Assembly (NCBI RefSeq): GCF_017115165.1
Contig: NZ_JABXKF010000049.1
Span: 1 to 58,404, forward strand
Origin: Nostoc sp. LPT
Lineage (GTDB): Bacteria; Cyanobacteriota; Cyanobacteriia; Cyanobacteriales; Nostocaceae
Direction: 5' to 3'
Length of the DNA: 58,404 nucleotides
The translations under genes and the position numbers were made by a program. The notes beneath the pieces are model-generated. The model made no database searches, had not been told where the DNA came from, and worked only from the letters and a program-made list of their open reading frames with translations. Below, piece by piece: positions 16,966 through 26,056 of the stretch; position 1 is the first letter of the stretch, and each line of letters begins with the position of its first letter.

Positions 16966-17170
16966 TTCTGGTGTTACATCATGTCCGGTTGATTGCTTAT
17001 AAAACCCGAAGAACCTTACCCCCGCCAAAGCTATGCTTTTACCCACATTTTTATTAACAATCTTGAAACGCTTGTTTGATAAGTATCTTGAACACTGAAG
17101 TTTCATACTTGACAAATTAGCTATTAATCCTATGGCTAAAATTAGGTTTTTATTGAAAATGAATAAGGTC

Positions 17171-17352
17171 AGGACTTACGCACGGGTAATGGAAAAACGA
17201 ACTGCATACTCCTATGGAGAAGCAAGCTACGCGCAGCGTCTCGTAAGAGTTGGACGCATAGACACGAAGTGGCTTCTTGCAGGGTAGGACACGTTCGCGC
17301 AGCGTCTTGCAGAGAAGAAATAAGAGTTTCAGAGAGTTTTTGCGTAAGTCCT
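17171..17352. mobile_element. 182-bp MITE-like element with 12-bp terminal inverted repeats
   Basis: Bounded by AGGACTTACGCA and its exact inverse TGCGTAAGTCCT. Inside are two copies of the cyanobacterial repeat with CGCGCAGCGTCT (about 17229-17245 and 17291-17315) and no transposase. I see no clear target duplication. A degenerate relic of one end of this family is at 53602-53620 (AGGACTTAGGCAAAAAGGC), and AGGACTGACGCA at 58025 may be another. Confidence 0.7.
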
Positions 17353-17439
17353 AAAGGTTTAGAATAAACGCGATCGCTCTTATTAGGCAGGGTGTAGTCC
17401 ATCGCAGCACCAAGGAATTCACAAACAAAAGGAGAACCG

Positions 17440-18243
17440 ATGACTGATAAAAAGGTCGTGCTAGTAACAGGAGCATCATCTGGATTTGGGCAGCTAACTG
17501 CTCAAAAGCTTGCTCAAGAAGGTTACTGGGTCTTCGGTACCAGTCGCAAGGAACATCCAACTTTACAAGATGTGGAAATGTTGACACTCGATGTTACCTC
17601 TGATTCTTCAGTACAATCATGTATCAAACAGTTACTCATGCGGACTAATCACATTGATTTATTGATTAACAATGCTGGACAGATTCATGCCAGCATGATT
17701 GAAGAAACTTCTTTAGAACAAGCCAAGGAGGTTTTTGAAACCAACTTTTGGGGTGTTGTCCGGGTTAGCAATGCTGTTTTGCCAGTTATGAGACAGCAGC
17801 GTAGTGGGCATATTATTAATATCAGTTCAGTGGCAGGATTGATTGGCGCACCAGGACAAGGTTTTTACAGTGCAAGTAAGTTTGCACTCGAAGGTTATAG
17901 TGAAGCATTGAGTGTGGAACTAGACCCCTTCAATATTAAAGTGTCTTTAATTGAGCCTGGTTACTTTAAGACCAACTTCAACCAAGCTATGTTGTCACCC
18001 ACATTGAATTACGCTGATTATGACAATGTACGCGATGTGATTCGTTCAACTGTTAGTCAAGCAATTGCACAAGGCGACGATCCTGAAAAAGTTGCACAGA
18101 CGATTCTATTTGCTGCTCGTAGTCGGTTGCCACGATTACGCTATCGTGTTGGCAATGAGGCACAATGGTTGCCTCGCTTAAAAGCAATATTGCCAGATAA
18201 CTTATTTCGATTTGGTGCGCGTAAGCGGTTGAATTTACCATAA
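17440..18243 (+). CDS. Short-chain dehydrogenase/reductase (SDR)
   Basis: 267 aa. TGASSGFGQLTAQKLA (residues 10-25) binds NAD(P); NNAG is at about 77-80; the catalytic Ser lies in IINISSVAGL and Tyr/Lys in YSASKFALEGYSEALSVEL (about 145-163). The start is preceded by AAAGGAGAACCG, a strong ribosome-binding site. It is a classical SDR distinct from the one at 7249, sharing only the motif positions. The substrate is unknown. A Thr/Ser after the second strand (GTSRKEH) with Arg favours NADP(H). Confidence 0.9.
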   Translation: MTDKKVVLVTGASSGFGQLTAQKLAQEGYWVFGTSRKEHPTLQDVEMLTLDVTSDSSVQSCIKQLLMRTNHIDLLINNAGQIHASMIEETSLEQAKEVFETNFWGVVRVSNAVLPVMRQQRSGHIINISSVAGLIGAPGQGFYSASKFALEGYSEALSVELDPFNIKVSLIEPGYFKTNFNQAMLSPTLNYADYDNVRDVIRSTVSQAIAQGDDPEKVAQTILFAARSRLPRLRYRVGNEAQWLPRLKAILPDNLFRFGARKRLNLP

Positions 18244-18306
18244 ATCACAGCCAAATCTCCAACGCCGCAATTTTCGGTTAAGGCAAGTTTTTAGCCGGAC
18301 ACGATA

Positions 18307-19326
18307 TTACACGCTCAAGGAGAGTGCTAGGGCTAAAGTTTTTGTCAGATCGGTAAGAAGAACGCGATCGCACAGGTTAAACAGTTCTGCCTCAGTAGAA
18401 GTCTGTCGCATCAACCGTAAAAAATGACCTTCAGTGTCAACACTCAGAGCAATGTAGTTGAGGAACATTTTCAGATAGCCTACGCGCGATCGCTCTGGCA
18501 TAGTTGCTGCTGTGGGAGTTTGCCATAAACGATCGATATAGTTGCGTACCTCTGCTAAAGGAACGGGCGCGATCGGCTCGAAACGCAAAGCTTGCCGAAT
18601 TTGATTAAAAAGCCAAGGATTCCCGATCGCCCAGCGTCCTACCATTACACCCGCCGCGCCCGTTTGAGAAAGCACTTTAACAGCAGTTGTTGCCGAGTTG
18701 ATATTGCCATTAGCAAGCACTGGACAATCGACTTGTCTGACTGCTTCAGCGATCAAATCATATTTCACTGTCCCATGATACATATCTTTGACGGTGCGAC
18801 CATGCAAAGAGAGCAAATCAATGCTGTGGCGATTGATTATATCTAGAATTTTGTAAAAATTATCTGTATTTTCAAAGCCTACACGCATCTTGACAGTCAA
18901 AGGTCGATCGTTCACAGCAGAACGCAGTTCTCCCAGAATCCGATCCACTTTTTCTGGTAAGAGCAGCAATCCACCTCCAACATTTTTGCGATAGATTCTG
19001 GGTGCTGGACAGCCCATGTTCAAGTCAACTCCAGCAATATTATACTTGCAAAGTTCCTTTGCTGTTCTTACTAAGTCTGGAATGCTTTCGCCAATCATTT
19101 GAGCAAAAACGGGGCGACCTGTGTCGTTTTCGGTGATTGCTGCCAGAATACTACGATTAAGCCGTGAGGTATCATTGACGCGGAAATATTCGGTGAAGAA
19201 GTAGTCAGGGCTACCGTAGTGGGCAATGACCTTCATAAACCAGAGATTTGTCACATCCTGCATAGGCGCAAGAGCGGTGAGGGGCAGGTGTGGATAGAAC
19301 GATTGGGGGAGCGATACCTGGGGCAT
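18307..19326 (-). CDS. tRNA-dihydrouridine synthase (Dus)
   Basis: 339 aa. The FMN barrel opens with LTALAPMQDVTNLWFMKVIA, then MGCPAP (catalytic Cys at about residue 105) and KMRVGF, HGRT, and the phosphate-binding ANGNINS and GVMVGRWAIGNPW. Dus reduces specific uridines in tRNA to dihydrouridine with NADPH. The subfamily (A, B or C) is not decidable here. It is convergent with the SDR gene at 17440, and its start ATG (MPQVSLPQSF) at 19326 fits the family. The gap to the next gene holds one short palindromic repeat at 19465-19486. Confidence 0.92.
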   Translation of the reverse strand: MPQVSLPQSFYPHLPLTALAPMQDVTNLWFMKVIAHYGSPDYFFTEYFRVNDTSRLNRSILAAITENDTGRPVFAQMIGESIPDLVRTAKELCKYNIAGVDLNMGCPAPRIYRKNVGGGLLLLPEKVDRILGELRSAVNDRPLTVKMRVGFENTDNFYKILDIINRHSIDLLSLHGRTVKDMYHGTVKYDLIAEAVRQVDCPVLANGNINSATTAVKVLSQTGAAGVMVGRWAIGNPWLFNQIRQALRFEPIAPVPLAEVRNYIDRLWQTPTAATMPERSRVGYLKMFLNYIALSVDTEGHFLRLMRQTSTEAELFNLCDRVLLTDLTKTLALALSLSV

Positions 19327-19464
19327 AAAGATGAAGAGCGATCAACAAAGCATCACTGTTAAGTTATACCAATTTTAAAAATAATTACGACAGATGCACT
19401 AGTAGAACCCAAATAGAGAAAGCAATTCCCAATCCAAAATCTAAAATCCAAAAAAGACAGCGAT

Positions 19465-19486
19465 GCCTACGGCGGGCTACGCCTAC
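19465..19486. repeat. Short GC-rich palindromic repeat
   Basis: GCCTACGGCGGGCTACGCC is a copy of the short palindrome also found near 4451-4475 and 43250-43285. It sits between the dus and flavodoxin genes. Confidence 0.6.
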
Positions 19487-19616
19487 CCACTTTGGAAGGT
19501 TTGGCATAGTCACAGTGTACTGCCAGTTCTAAGCGATCGCTGCTTTGGTGTAACTTTGACTCTTTGAATTTTTTGTCAGATATAAGGATGCGATAACCAA
19601 ATACAAGTGTCAAAAG

Positions 19617-20207
19617 CTACTCGACCCAACGTTTGGTTGCTTCTGCAATGCGTTCCCCAAAGCGTAGTGAAGTTAGATAATCACCCGCATCTAGCACTGG
19701 TTCTTTGCCACTCATATCAAGCTGACTTTGACCCATTACACCTAGAAATCCTCCTAATCGATTTACCCCATCATCTTTACCAGATAAAAAGCTTTGCAAG
19801 TCTCCCACATTTACCCAAATCATGCCATGTTGGGCGGCGTTGGTAGCTAAATAGAGAAGTGTGCCTTGTTTATCGCCACTAGGAGAGCTGGAATGGGTAA
19901 AACCCCCAGCGATTTTGTCTTTCCATCCATGTCGGAACCAAACTTCGCTAGCAGCATCAATAAATGCCTTGAACTGAGCCGCGACACCACCCATGTAGGT
20001 AGGAGAGCCAAAAACAATTGCATCAGCTTGATTGAGAGTTGCTATTCCCTGATCATTCTTCCAACGACCATTGACTATCTGCTCTCCAGTAACCCGTAGC
20101 AGCTCAACAGTAGTATCTTTAACTTTACTTGCACCTTCAGCAATAGCTTGGGCCATAAGATGAGTATGGCCTGCACCAGAAAAATAGATAATCACAACGC
20201 TGGGCAT
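19617..20207 (-). CDS. WrbA-like flavodoxin-fold NAD(P)H:quinone oxidoreductase
   Basis: 196 aa. The flavodoxin fold opens VVIIYFSGAGHTHLMAQAIA, where SGAGHT is the FMN phosphate loop. The GSPTYMGGVAAQFKAFID stretch (about 78-95) is the FMN-isoalloxazine loop of WrbA-type enzymes, and HGMIWVNVGDL resembles the family's later active-site loop. WrbA-like enzymes reduce quinones with NAD(P)H, limiting semiquinone radicals. No partner gene is adjacent. The ATG start fits; no export signal. Confidence 0.88.
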   Translation of the reverse strand: MPSVVIIYFSGAGHTHLMAQAIAEGASKVKDTTVELLRVTGEQIVNGRWKNDQGIATLNQADAIVFGSPTYMGGVAAQFKAFIDAASEVWFRHGWKDKIAGGFTHSSSPSGDKQGTLLYLATNAAQHGMIWVNVGDLQSFLSGKDDGVNRLGGFLGVMGQSQLDMSGKEPVLDAGDYLTSLRFGERIAEATKRWVE

Positions 20208-20458
20208 AGGAGGTTTAGTTAAAATTTTGACTGAAACTGAACGAGAAATATCATAAGGACTACTGGCTTATAAAGTAAAGTAGTCAATCTTAAAGTCATG
20301 CAAATCCCAGCAGGTTTTTTCTGGAGCTACCGTGTACTGAAATTTAGGGCTAAACTATTACGTAACAAAACATAAAAATAGGTTTTATTAGTCTCTGTTA
20401 TTCTTCTAAAAGAAAATTCTTTTGCTCCAAATCTTTCTCCTATTTTTATCAACCAGGT

Positions 20459-20956
20459 ATGTGTCTCAATGATGTAGTGATTGACCGTGCCAGTCTCAAT
20501 GATGTTACTGAAATCGTCAAGTTGGCCCAAGCCAATGACGCAGAACATGGTGGTATGTTGTTAGGTCGTCTTGAGCCAGAGGCTGTAAGGATGACTATCT
20601 CTCAAATGCCGAGCGTTGTAGCCCGTAAAGATAATCAAGTTGTAGGATTCTTACTCAGTTGGTCAAAGACAACTGCTAATTTACCAATTATAAAGGTGAT
20701 GTTACAAGCCTATCCTGGTACAAAAGATGCTTACTTGTATGGCCCCATTTGTGTTGATGAAACTATGCGTGGGCAAGGTATTGCTGGGGTAATGTTTGCT
20801 AAGTTGAAAGATTTTCTACCAGAACGCGAAGGAATACTGTTCATCAAGGCAAATAACAAAGCATCACTTCAGGCACATCAAAAGATGGGTATGTGCAAGA
20901 TGGCAGAGTTCATCTATGAAGGTACTAAATTTTTGATATTCGCGTATAATGGCTAA
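20459..20956 (+). CDS. GNAT-family N-acetyltransferase
   Basis: 165 aa. The GNAT core is visible: ASLNDVTEIVKLAQAND (helices 1-2), then the acetyl-CoA motif ICVDETMRGQGIAGVMFAKL (about 103-122) with RGQGIA in the pyrophosphate loop, then ILFIKANNKASLQAHQKMGM, the C-terminal signature. The N-terminus is short, and a GTG or TTG further upstream could extend it. The acceptor substrate cannot be predicted. It is a lone gene; about 200 bp on either side are AT-rich with nothing recognised. Confidence 0.88.
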   Translation: MCLNDVVIDRASLNDVTEIVKLAQANDAEHGGMLLGRLEPEAVRMTISQMPSVVARKDNQVVGFLLSWSKTTANLPIIKVMLQAYPGTKDAYLYGPICVDETMRGQGIAGVMFAKLKDFLPEREGILFIKANNKASLQAHQKMGMCKMAEFIYEGTKFLIFAYNG

Positions 20957-21162
20957 CTACTTGATAGGTTCTCTTTATGATGAAACTGAGTGGCTAATCT
21001 AGATAATTTAAGTTATTTACTATTGGCTTAATCTGGAAAGTGACACCACAAGGTTATTAGCCAATAGCCAAGAAATTTATTTCATGGCGGAAGATGGGGC
21101 TTGATGGTGTAAATTATTTATCCATAAATCTGTAATCTGCTCTTGTTGGAGTCCAAACCTCT

Positions 21163-21903
21163 ATGCATTTACTCAAAGTATCAATTTTGACATTTTTGGT
21201 AACAACATTTTCATTTCTTCAACAAAGCCGTGCTGATACCAGTGCGCCACCAATTAAGACACAGGTTCAAGAAGTAGCACAGTGGTTCACTGGTTTTTTT
21301 GATAATGCCCAACAGATTGCTAGTAGCCCCTCTGTGCCATTAATTACTATGTCAAATTGTAGTGTGCAACTGGATAATACTAATCCTTTGGCTGATACAC
21401 AGAACGTTTATCTAGAGCAAGAAAGCCCAGGTTTTGAGCGGCTACGCCTTTATTCTTTTAATGAAGTAAATTCGGCTGTGAATTTAAGTATTAGCAGCTT
21501 TTTAAATGAAAATACTGTACGCGGGTTGTGCAATCATCCTCAGTCTAGTCGACAGCTTAATATTAACAATGTCGAGAAGAACACCTGTAATCTGCAATTA
21601 TTTTGGGAGCCGAACAGTTACATTGGGAATAACGCTCCCAATGGCTGTATAACAAGTAATGGCTTCAAAGTGGTTTCCGATGTAACTATTGAGCAGAGTA
21701 GCATCGACTCCTTAGACAAAATTTTTGATAAAAAAGGTAATTTACTTGTGGCCACACCCATCGAATTCCGTCGAGTTAATTCTGTTCCAGAACCTTCTGT
21801 CACATTCGGGTTACTGGCTTTGGGAATTTGGAGTACAAAAAATACAATTTCAGATTGGCGAAAACAGAAATCAAAAAAGAATAAAACCTCTGTTTCAAAT
21901 TAG
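21163..21903 (+). CDS. Secreted PEP-CTERM-type protein, 246 aa
   Basis: A signal peptide (LLKVSILTFLVTTFSFLQQ, cleavage near residue 24) and a C-terminal PEP-CTERM signal: VPEPSVTFGLLALGIW, then a basic tail (KQKSKKNK). Such proteins are sorted at the membrane by an exosortase and are often linked to exopolysaccharide or the cell envelope; the exosortase gene is not in this window. The middle has a beta-rich region with Asn/Ser and a few Cys (residues around 62, 125, 142, 159). It is transcribed convergently with the P450 region downstream. I do not recognise the middle domain. Confidence 0.75.
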   Translation: MHLLKVSILTFLVTTFSFLQQSRADTSAPPIKTQVQEVAQWFTGFFDNAQQIASSPSVPLITMSNCSVQLDNTNPLADTQNVYLEQESPGFERLRLYSFNEVNSAVNLSISSFLNENTVRGLCNHPQSSRQLNINNVEKNTCNLQLFWEPNSYIGNNAPNGCITSNGFKVVSDVTIEQSSIDSLDKIFDKKGNLLVATPIEFRRVNSVPEPSVTFGLLALGIWSTKNTISDWRKQKSKKNKTSVSN

Positions 21904-21953
21904 TAATGGGGGGCGACAAGGCTCTAAGCTTTAGCTGACTAACCTAAGCCAGA

Positions 21954-22514
21954 TCAATTTGAGTGGTGTCCAATCACTAAACATTCATTTTGGACTCTGG
22001 TAAGCATATCGTTAAAAGCAGGAGTATAACAACCATCTTTATCAACAACTTTACGGAGAGTATACTCACCAGCTCGATAAAGTCCGCCGAACCAAACGTT
22101 CTTTCTGTGCCAAATATCTCCATTGAAAGAATTTTTGTCTTGAGACATTGTACAACTTACAATCAATGTTGAAATTGGTATTTCCAGGAAAACAGGTATG
22201 ATTTGAGCTTGTTGCAAAGTTTCATCTTCAAACTGAATTTTGTAAGTTACTTTTAACCATTGAACTAAACGTAGTAATATCCAACCCGCAATCGAGTTAT
22301 GAAAAGTCCATTGTAACGGTGCAAAGACTGGCAAAAGCAAAGTTATATTCTGTATATCCCATTCTAAGTTGTACATAGTAATGCAAGTATCTGGGAGTGG
22401 ATTACCATCCATAAAAAATACACCTTTAAGGACAGATGGTAAGTTTGTTTCTTTGACTGGAATCATCCAGGTAGCAATATTATTAAGTTGCTTTTTTTCA
22501 ATTAATTCAGCCAT
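21954..22514 (-). CDS. Hypothetical protein downstream of the P450 gene, 186 aa
   Basis: No family recognised. A mostly hydrophobic central stretch (about residues 55-105: ITLLLPVFAPLQWTFHNS, AGWILLRLVQWLKV) suggests membrane association or a buried core, and the C-terminal third is soluble with a Cys. It lies 269 bp downstream of the P450 on the same strand, so it may belong to the lipoxygenase-P450 unit or stand apart. Because it shares the strand and follows the P450, I would test its co-expression. Confidence 0.55.
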   Translation of the reverse strand: MAELIEKKQLNNIATWMIPVKETNLPSVLKGVFFMDGNPLPDTCITMYNLEWDIQNITLLLPVFAPLQWTFHNSIAGWILLRLVQWLKVTYKIQFEDETLQQAQIIPVFLEIPISTLIVSCTMSQDKNSFNGDIWHRKNVWFGGLYRAGEYTLRKVVDKDGCYTPAFNDMLTRVQNECLVIGHHSN

Positions 22515-22783
22515 ATAATTTGTAATTATTTCCTTTTAGCTAAATGAATACCTAAATTTTTAAATAACTGAGTCAGAGAAAAGATGAGTAATCTTGCACT
22601 ATAAAAAGAGTAAAATTAACTCAAAAAACCAGAACAATTACCAAATTATAATTCAGGAATGCCACTTGTTTTTAGCTTACTTAATCAAACATGAGAAGTA
22701 GGGGCGCACAGCTAGCTCTGCACCTCTACATTCGCGGAGCGTCTCGCAGAGATGGGATGTTTTTTTAATTGAAAGTCCCTGAC
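22515..22783. repeat. Gap with two short dispersed repeats
   Basis: Contains an imperfect palindrome (22698-22729; GTAGGGGCGCACAGC with CTCTGCACCTCTAC) and a copy of TTCGCGGAGCGTCTCGCAGA (22731-22752), both members of families found elsewhere in the window. There is no credible ORF. Confidence 0.6.
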
Positions 22784-24133
22784 TCACAGTCGTTGAGCAA
22801 AACCTTGTAGTACTAAATTATTAGGAGTAACGGCAGTCACTTTTTCAAAATCCCATTTGACTTCTGTAATTGAGTCCCATTGATAGTTGTGGAACAGATG
22901 TAAACAGAAAATTTTGATAAAGCCAATTGATAAGGATTTACCGGGACAGGCTCGCTCATGCTCTTCGCCGTTCCAAGATAAGATATCTGAAAAATTTCGT
23001 GTTAGGTCAAAATCATCTGGATTTTGGTATCTATTGGCATCCCGATTAGCTGTAAGAATAGAGCCAAGCAAGCGAGTACCTTTTTGGAATGGACATTTTT
23101 GTTTTCCAATCTCAACTTCACCCGCTTCAGTGGTGAGTTGGCTAACAAATCGCACAGGTGGATAGAGACGAGCCGTTTCTAGAATCACTTGATTGAGAAG
23201 TCTTAACTTTTCTAGAGCATCTGGATCTAAACTTTTCTTGCCATTCCAGACTGTATTGATTTCTGATACTACATCCTTTCTAAGGGTATTATCTAAGCAG
23301 AGAACACCAATCACAGATCCCAAAAGCGCACGTGTGCCGGCAGTACCAGCGATATGAATCATATCGAAAAGGGTATTAGCGATTTGGTGTTCGTTCAACT
23401 GATACTGAGCACCTGTTTCAAAGTAAGATGCCCATAAAGCTGATTGTTTATATCGCTTAGTTAAATATTGACGATGCCGAATTTTTGGCGCTGTTAAGAT
23501 TGCTAGCAGATACTTGCTGATAAAATTAGGTAAGGATGCGAGAGGCAAACCTTTAATGTAGCTATCAGATGCTGTGATTTCTTCCTCAGATAAAGATATC
23601 TGAAAAACCAGTTGATGCAAAATCGATAGTATGATCTTTGGCAAATCGTTGCCGATATGTAATTTGCCTTGTTTAGCAGCTTCTAACAGCCTTTGCTCAA
23701 CTAGATTCCCTAAAAAGTCTATTTGCCCTGACGGTTCCGGTAAGGCTTGTAAGATTACAGTACGTAGTCCTGTGTGTTCGTTACCGTTGGTTCCCAAGCT
23801 CAAAGGATTATCAAGCAAGTAGCTAGGAGCTAATATTCTGATGATGCCTAAATCATTTCCCCGCAGTTGTGGTTGGGTTTGCATTAGTTCTCTTACCTGG
23901 GAGTGAGAGGAATGCATAATTGCTTGGTCTACTGCAAAATACTTGTCTCCAATATTGTCCTTACGGATGTAGAGAAAGTCTCGCCATGCGTTGAGCATGA
24001 TTGACGCATCCATGTAATAAAAAATCAAGCGTAGAAACTTGCCAATCGCAGTGTCGTAACCTACTTTAGCTAATATAGGTGCAAGCCAAAGCTGGCGATC
24101 GTGAGCTTTGAGGACTTTATCTTTAAGTGTCAT
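22784..24133 (-). CDS. Cytochrome P450, CYP74-like, paired with lipoxygenase
   Basis: 449 aa, with E319-x-x-R322 (ETARLYPPVRF), a PDDFDLTRN stretch, and heme ligand C396 in the run HERACPGKSLSIGF. The heme loop reads LSWNGEEHERACPGK instead of the usual FGxGxHxCxG, recalling the WSNGPE...NKQCxGK loop of CYP74 enzymes. The I-helix (residues 259-270, IHIAGTAGTRAL) lacks the acidic residue-Thr pair of monooxygenases. CYP74 enzymes rearrange fatty-acid hydroperoxides without O2 or reductase. That activity here is inferred. It is 30 bp downstream of the lipoxygenase, which would make the hydroperoxide. No reductase gene is nearby. Confidence 0.85.
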   Translation of the reverse strand: MTLKDKVLKAHDRQLWLAPILAKVGYDTAIGKFLRLIFYYMDASIMLNAWRDFLYIRKDNIGDKYFAVDQAIMHSSHSQVRELMQTQPQLRGNDLGIIRILAPSYLLDNPLSLGTNGNEHTGLRTVILQALPEPSGQIDFLGNLVEQRLLEAAKQGKLHIGNDLPKIILSILHQLVFQISLSEEEITASDSYIKGLPLASLPNFISKYLLAILTAPKIRHRQYLTKRYKQSALWASYFETGAQYQLNEHQIANTLFDMIHIAGTAGTRALLGSVIGVLCLDNTLRKDVVSEINTVWNGKKSLDPDALEKLRLLNQVILETARLYPPVRFVSQLTTEAGEVEIGKQKCPFQKGTRLLGSILTANRDANRYQNPDDFDLTRNFSDILSWNGEEHERACPGKSLSIGFIKIFCLHLFHNYQWDSITEVKWDFEKVTAVTPNNLVLQGFAQRL

Positions 24134-24163
24134 GGTATTTATTTTGAGTCATTTGTCTCTAGT

Positions 24164-26056
24164 TCAGATATTGATGCTCTGAGGAATTTTAGAAGGAAGT
24201 AGATATTCATAGGCTGGACGGTGCAAATTACGTTGCTTGATGGTATCTTCTACTTGCTGAAGATTACTTTGGAATGCTTGTAACAATGGTTTTACTTTTT
24301 GGTCTGTAAAGTATCCTTGCTGATAATCGCCCAGCTTGTTATAGTACACAGACCCCAACAAGCTGAGTATGTTGTATTGCCGTTGTGCCTGATCTAAGGG
24401 AGGGAGCAAATTCAGGTAGTCTTGCTCAGTAACTTCTCTTTTGAGAGTTGAGGCTGGTAAATAACCTGCCAATGGAATCGCTGCGGCGTAGCCCATAAGA
24501 TATTTTTGCGGAAAGTTAACCACAGCGTGTTGAGCACTGGCAGTGAAAATAATCAGTGTCGTGGCATCAATTAGATAATTGCGAGTTTTGATGCTCCCAT
24601 CTTCGCCAAAATCGGGGATGCGACCACCATCGTAAGCTGAGATTTCGGCTGCCCATCCTTGCAGGGCTGTGTCTTTTTGAATGTCTTCATCCGTGGTGTA
24701 GTAAAGGTTTAGGTAGTCTAAAACCCATTGATGAATGGCATCCCAGACTAGTAGTGCATCATCCCGGTAAGGATAAATAGGCAATAAGTTAGGATCGTCT
24801 ACACCGCGCTGTTGGAATTGCTTAGGTAAAATAGCGCTGTTAAAACTATAGCTTTGTAATCCTAGCACTGCTAAAACGCGAGAGTTGTCGATTGATGCTG
24901 AGAGTAATCTATCGACACCACCGCCTGGAGCTATGAGAATACGTTGAGCGGCATCGTTAATTGCTAAAGTGCTATCAAAATGCGGGTGTAGTAGAATTCT
25001 TAAAGGATGGGTGAGTGGCAGTTGTCGAGCGGTGGCGATCGCAAATACACCAATTAACAAGTGAGTTCTTGCTAGGTGAGTGACAGCTTCGTGAAAGTTA
25101 GCATCTGCTATTTGGACTACTGTTTTGGCAAAAAGCCAAGAGTATTTACCGGAGTTAGGAGTAACAATCGGATAATCTGGGCCTGGGGTTTGACCGCATT
25201 GAATGGCTATCGGACGCAATAGACGGGTGGGGTCTGAGCCTTTGGGTAAGGCAAACAGTGCTAGGGGAGCATAGAGATATTTTTGCTCGTGTGGGAATGT
25301 ACCGTTGACCGCACCATCTAAAATTTTATAGTCAGCTAAGTAGAGCCTGCCTTCAAGTCCGGCTGCTGCTAATGAATCGTCAGTTCCCATTACTCCTTGG
25401 TAATGTTCGTCTGTGACTGGGAAGCGATCGCCTAGAGTCGTTACTCGCTCTATTGTGACGGGATTGTAGCCAGCTACTCGCATGTAGGCAAATACTTCAT
25501 CTTCTTGGTAAGTTTTGGCGATCGCTGGCACACCAATCACTGGAAACAAATTTTCGTAGTCCTTGAGACTGGTTGCATGTCCTGTAGGCTGTCCTTCATA
25601 TAGAAGGTTAATTATTTTATTTAGAGCATCTCTGAGGATCACAAGTCCGTTTTCTTTCAAAATAGAATAAAAAAGATCGTCGAGTTCTCTAAGATCCTTA
25701 GATATGCCATTGAGCAAAAATTGAGGGATAATTTGCAAGATTCTTGCCAGAATGCTGATTTTTACTGGTACTGCTCCTTTGAGCAAGGCTTCTAAAATAA
25801 ACTTTGCGACATCATCACGAATCGATTTAGAACCTTGATTGCCTCTGCTCACAATCAAGGTATTGATAAACACAACTCGTAACTGCTGGGCTAATAAAAA
25901 ATACCACTTAGTGGTGAACTCTTCGGCAATAGAAAGCCGATCCAGCATCGCAATAGATGGAATATGGATGTAGTTATATTGATACTCTTGCCTAGCTATA
26001 TCTAAAGTATGAGTACTTGATGAACTGATTGAATTATCTGGTGATGAAGCAGTCAT
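24164..26056 (-). CDS. Lipoxygenase (bacterial minimal type)
   Basis: 630 aa, a stand-alone catalytic domain without PLAT domain. The signature H-x4-H-x4-H-x17-H-x8-H is exact: H322, H327, H332, H350, H359. By homology the iron ligands are H327, H332, H510 (SAQHAVVNF), N514 and the C-terminal I630 (QSINI). Lipoxygenases add O2 to cis,cis-1,4-diene fatty acids, giving hydroperoxides. Counting from H332, the Coffa stereo-determining position falls on Ala370, which usually favours S products, although cyanobacterial exceptions are known. No signal peptide. The next gene, 30 bp on, is an atypical P450: a hydroperoxide-making and hydroperoxide-using pair. Confidence 0.93.
   Translation of the reverse strand: MTASSPDNSISSSSTHTLDIARQEYQYNYIHIPSIAMLDRLSIAEEFTTKWYFLLAQQLRVVFINTLIVSRGNQGSKSIRDDVAKFILEALLKGAVPVKISILARILQIIPQFLLNGISKDLRELDDLFYSILKENGLVILRDALNKIINLLYEGQPTGHATSLKDYENLFPVIGVPAIAKTYQEDEVFAYMRVAGYNPVTIERVTTLGDRFPVTDEHYQGVMGTDDSLAAAGLEGRLYLADYKILDGAVNGTFPHEQKYLYAPLALFALPKGSDPTRLLRPIAIQCGQTPGPDYPIVTPNSGKYSWLFAKTVVQIADANFHEAVTHLARTHLLIGVFAIATARQLPLTHPLRILLHPHFDSTLAINDAAQRILIAPGGGVDRLLSASIDNSRVLAVLGLQSYSFNSAILPKQFQQRGVDDPNLLPIYPYRDDALLVWDAIHQWVLDYLNLYYTTDEDIQKDTALQGWAAEISAYDGGRIPDFGEDGSIKTRNYLIDATTLIIFTASAQHAVVNFPQKYLMGYAAAIPLAGYLPASTLKREVTEQDYLNLLPPLDQAQRQYNILSLLGSVYYNKLGDYQQGYFTDQKVKPLLQAFQSNLQQVEDTIKQRNLHRPAYEYLLPSKIPQSINI

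Larger units (their letters stand above)
16868..17439. other. Gap with terminator and a MITE
   Basis: Contains the helicase terminator (16928-16965), about 200 bp of AT-rich DNA with no recognisable feature, and a MITE-like element (17171-17352). The SDR gene at 17440 has a good ribosome-binding site (AAAGGAG) but no obvious promoter beyond the MITE. Confidence 0.5.
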
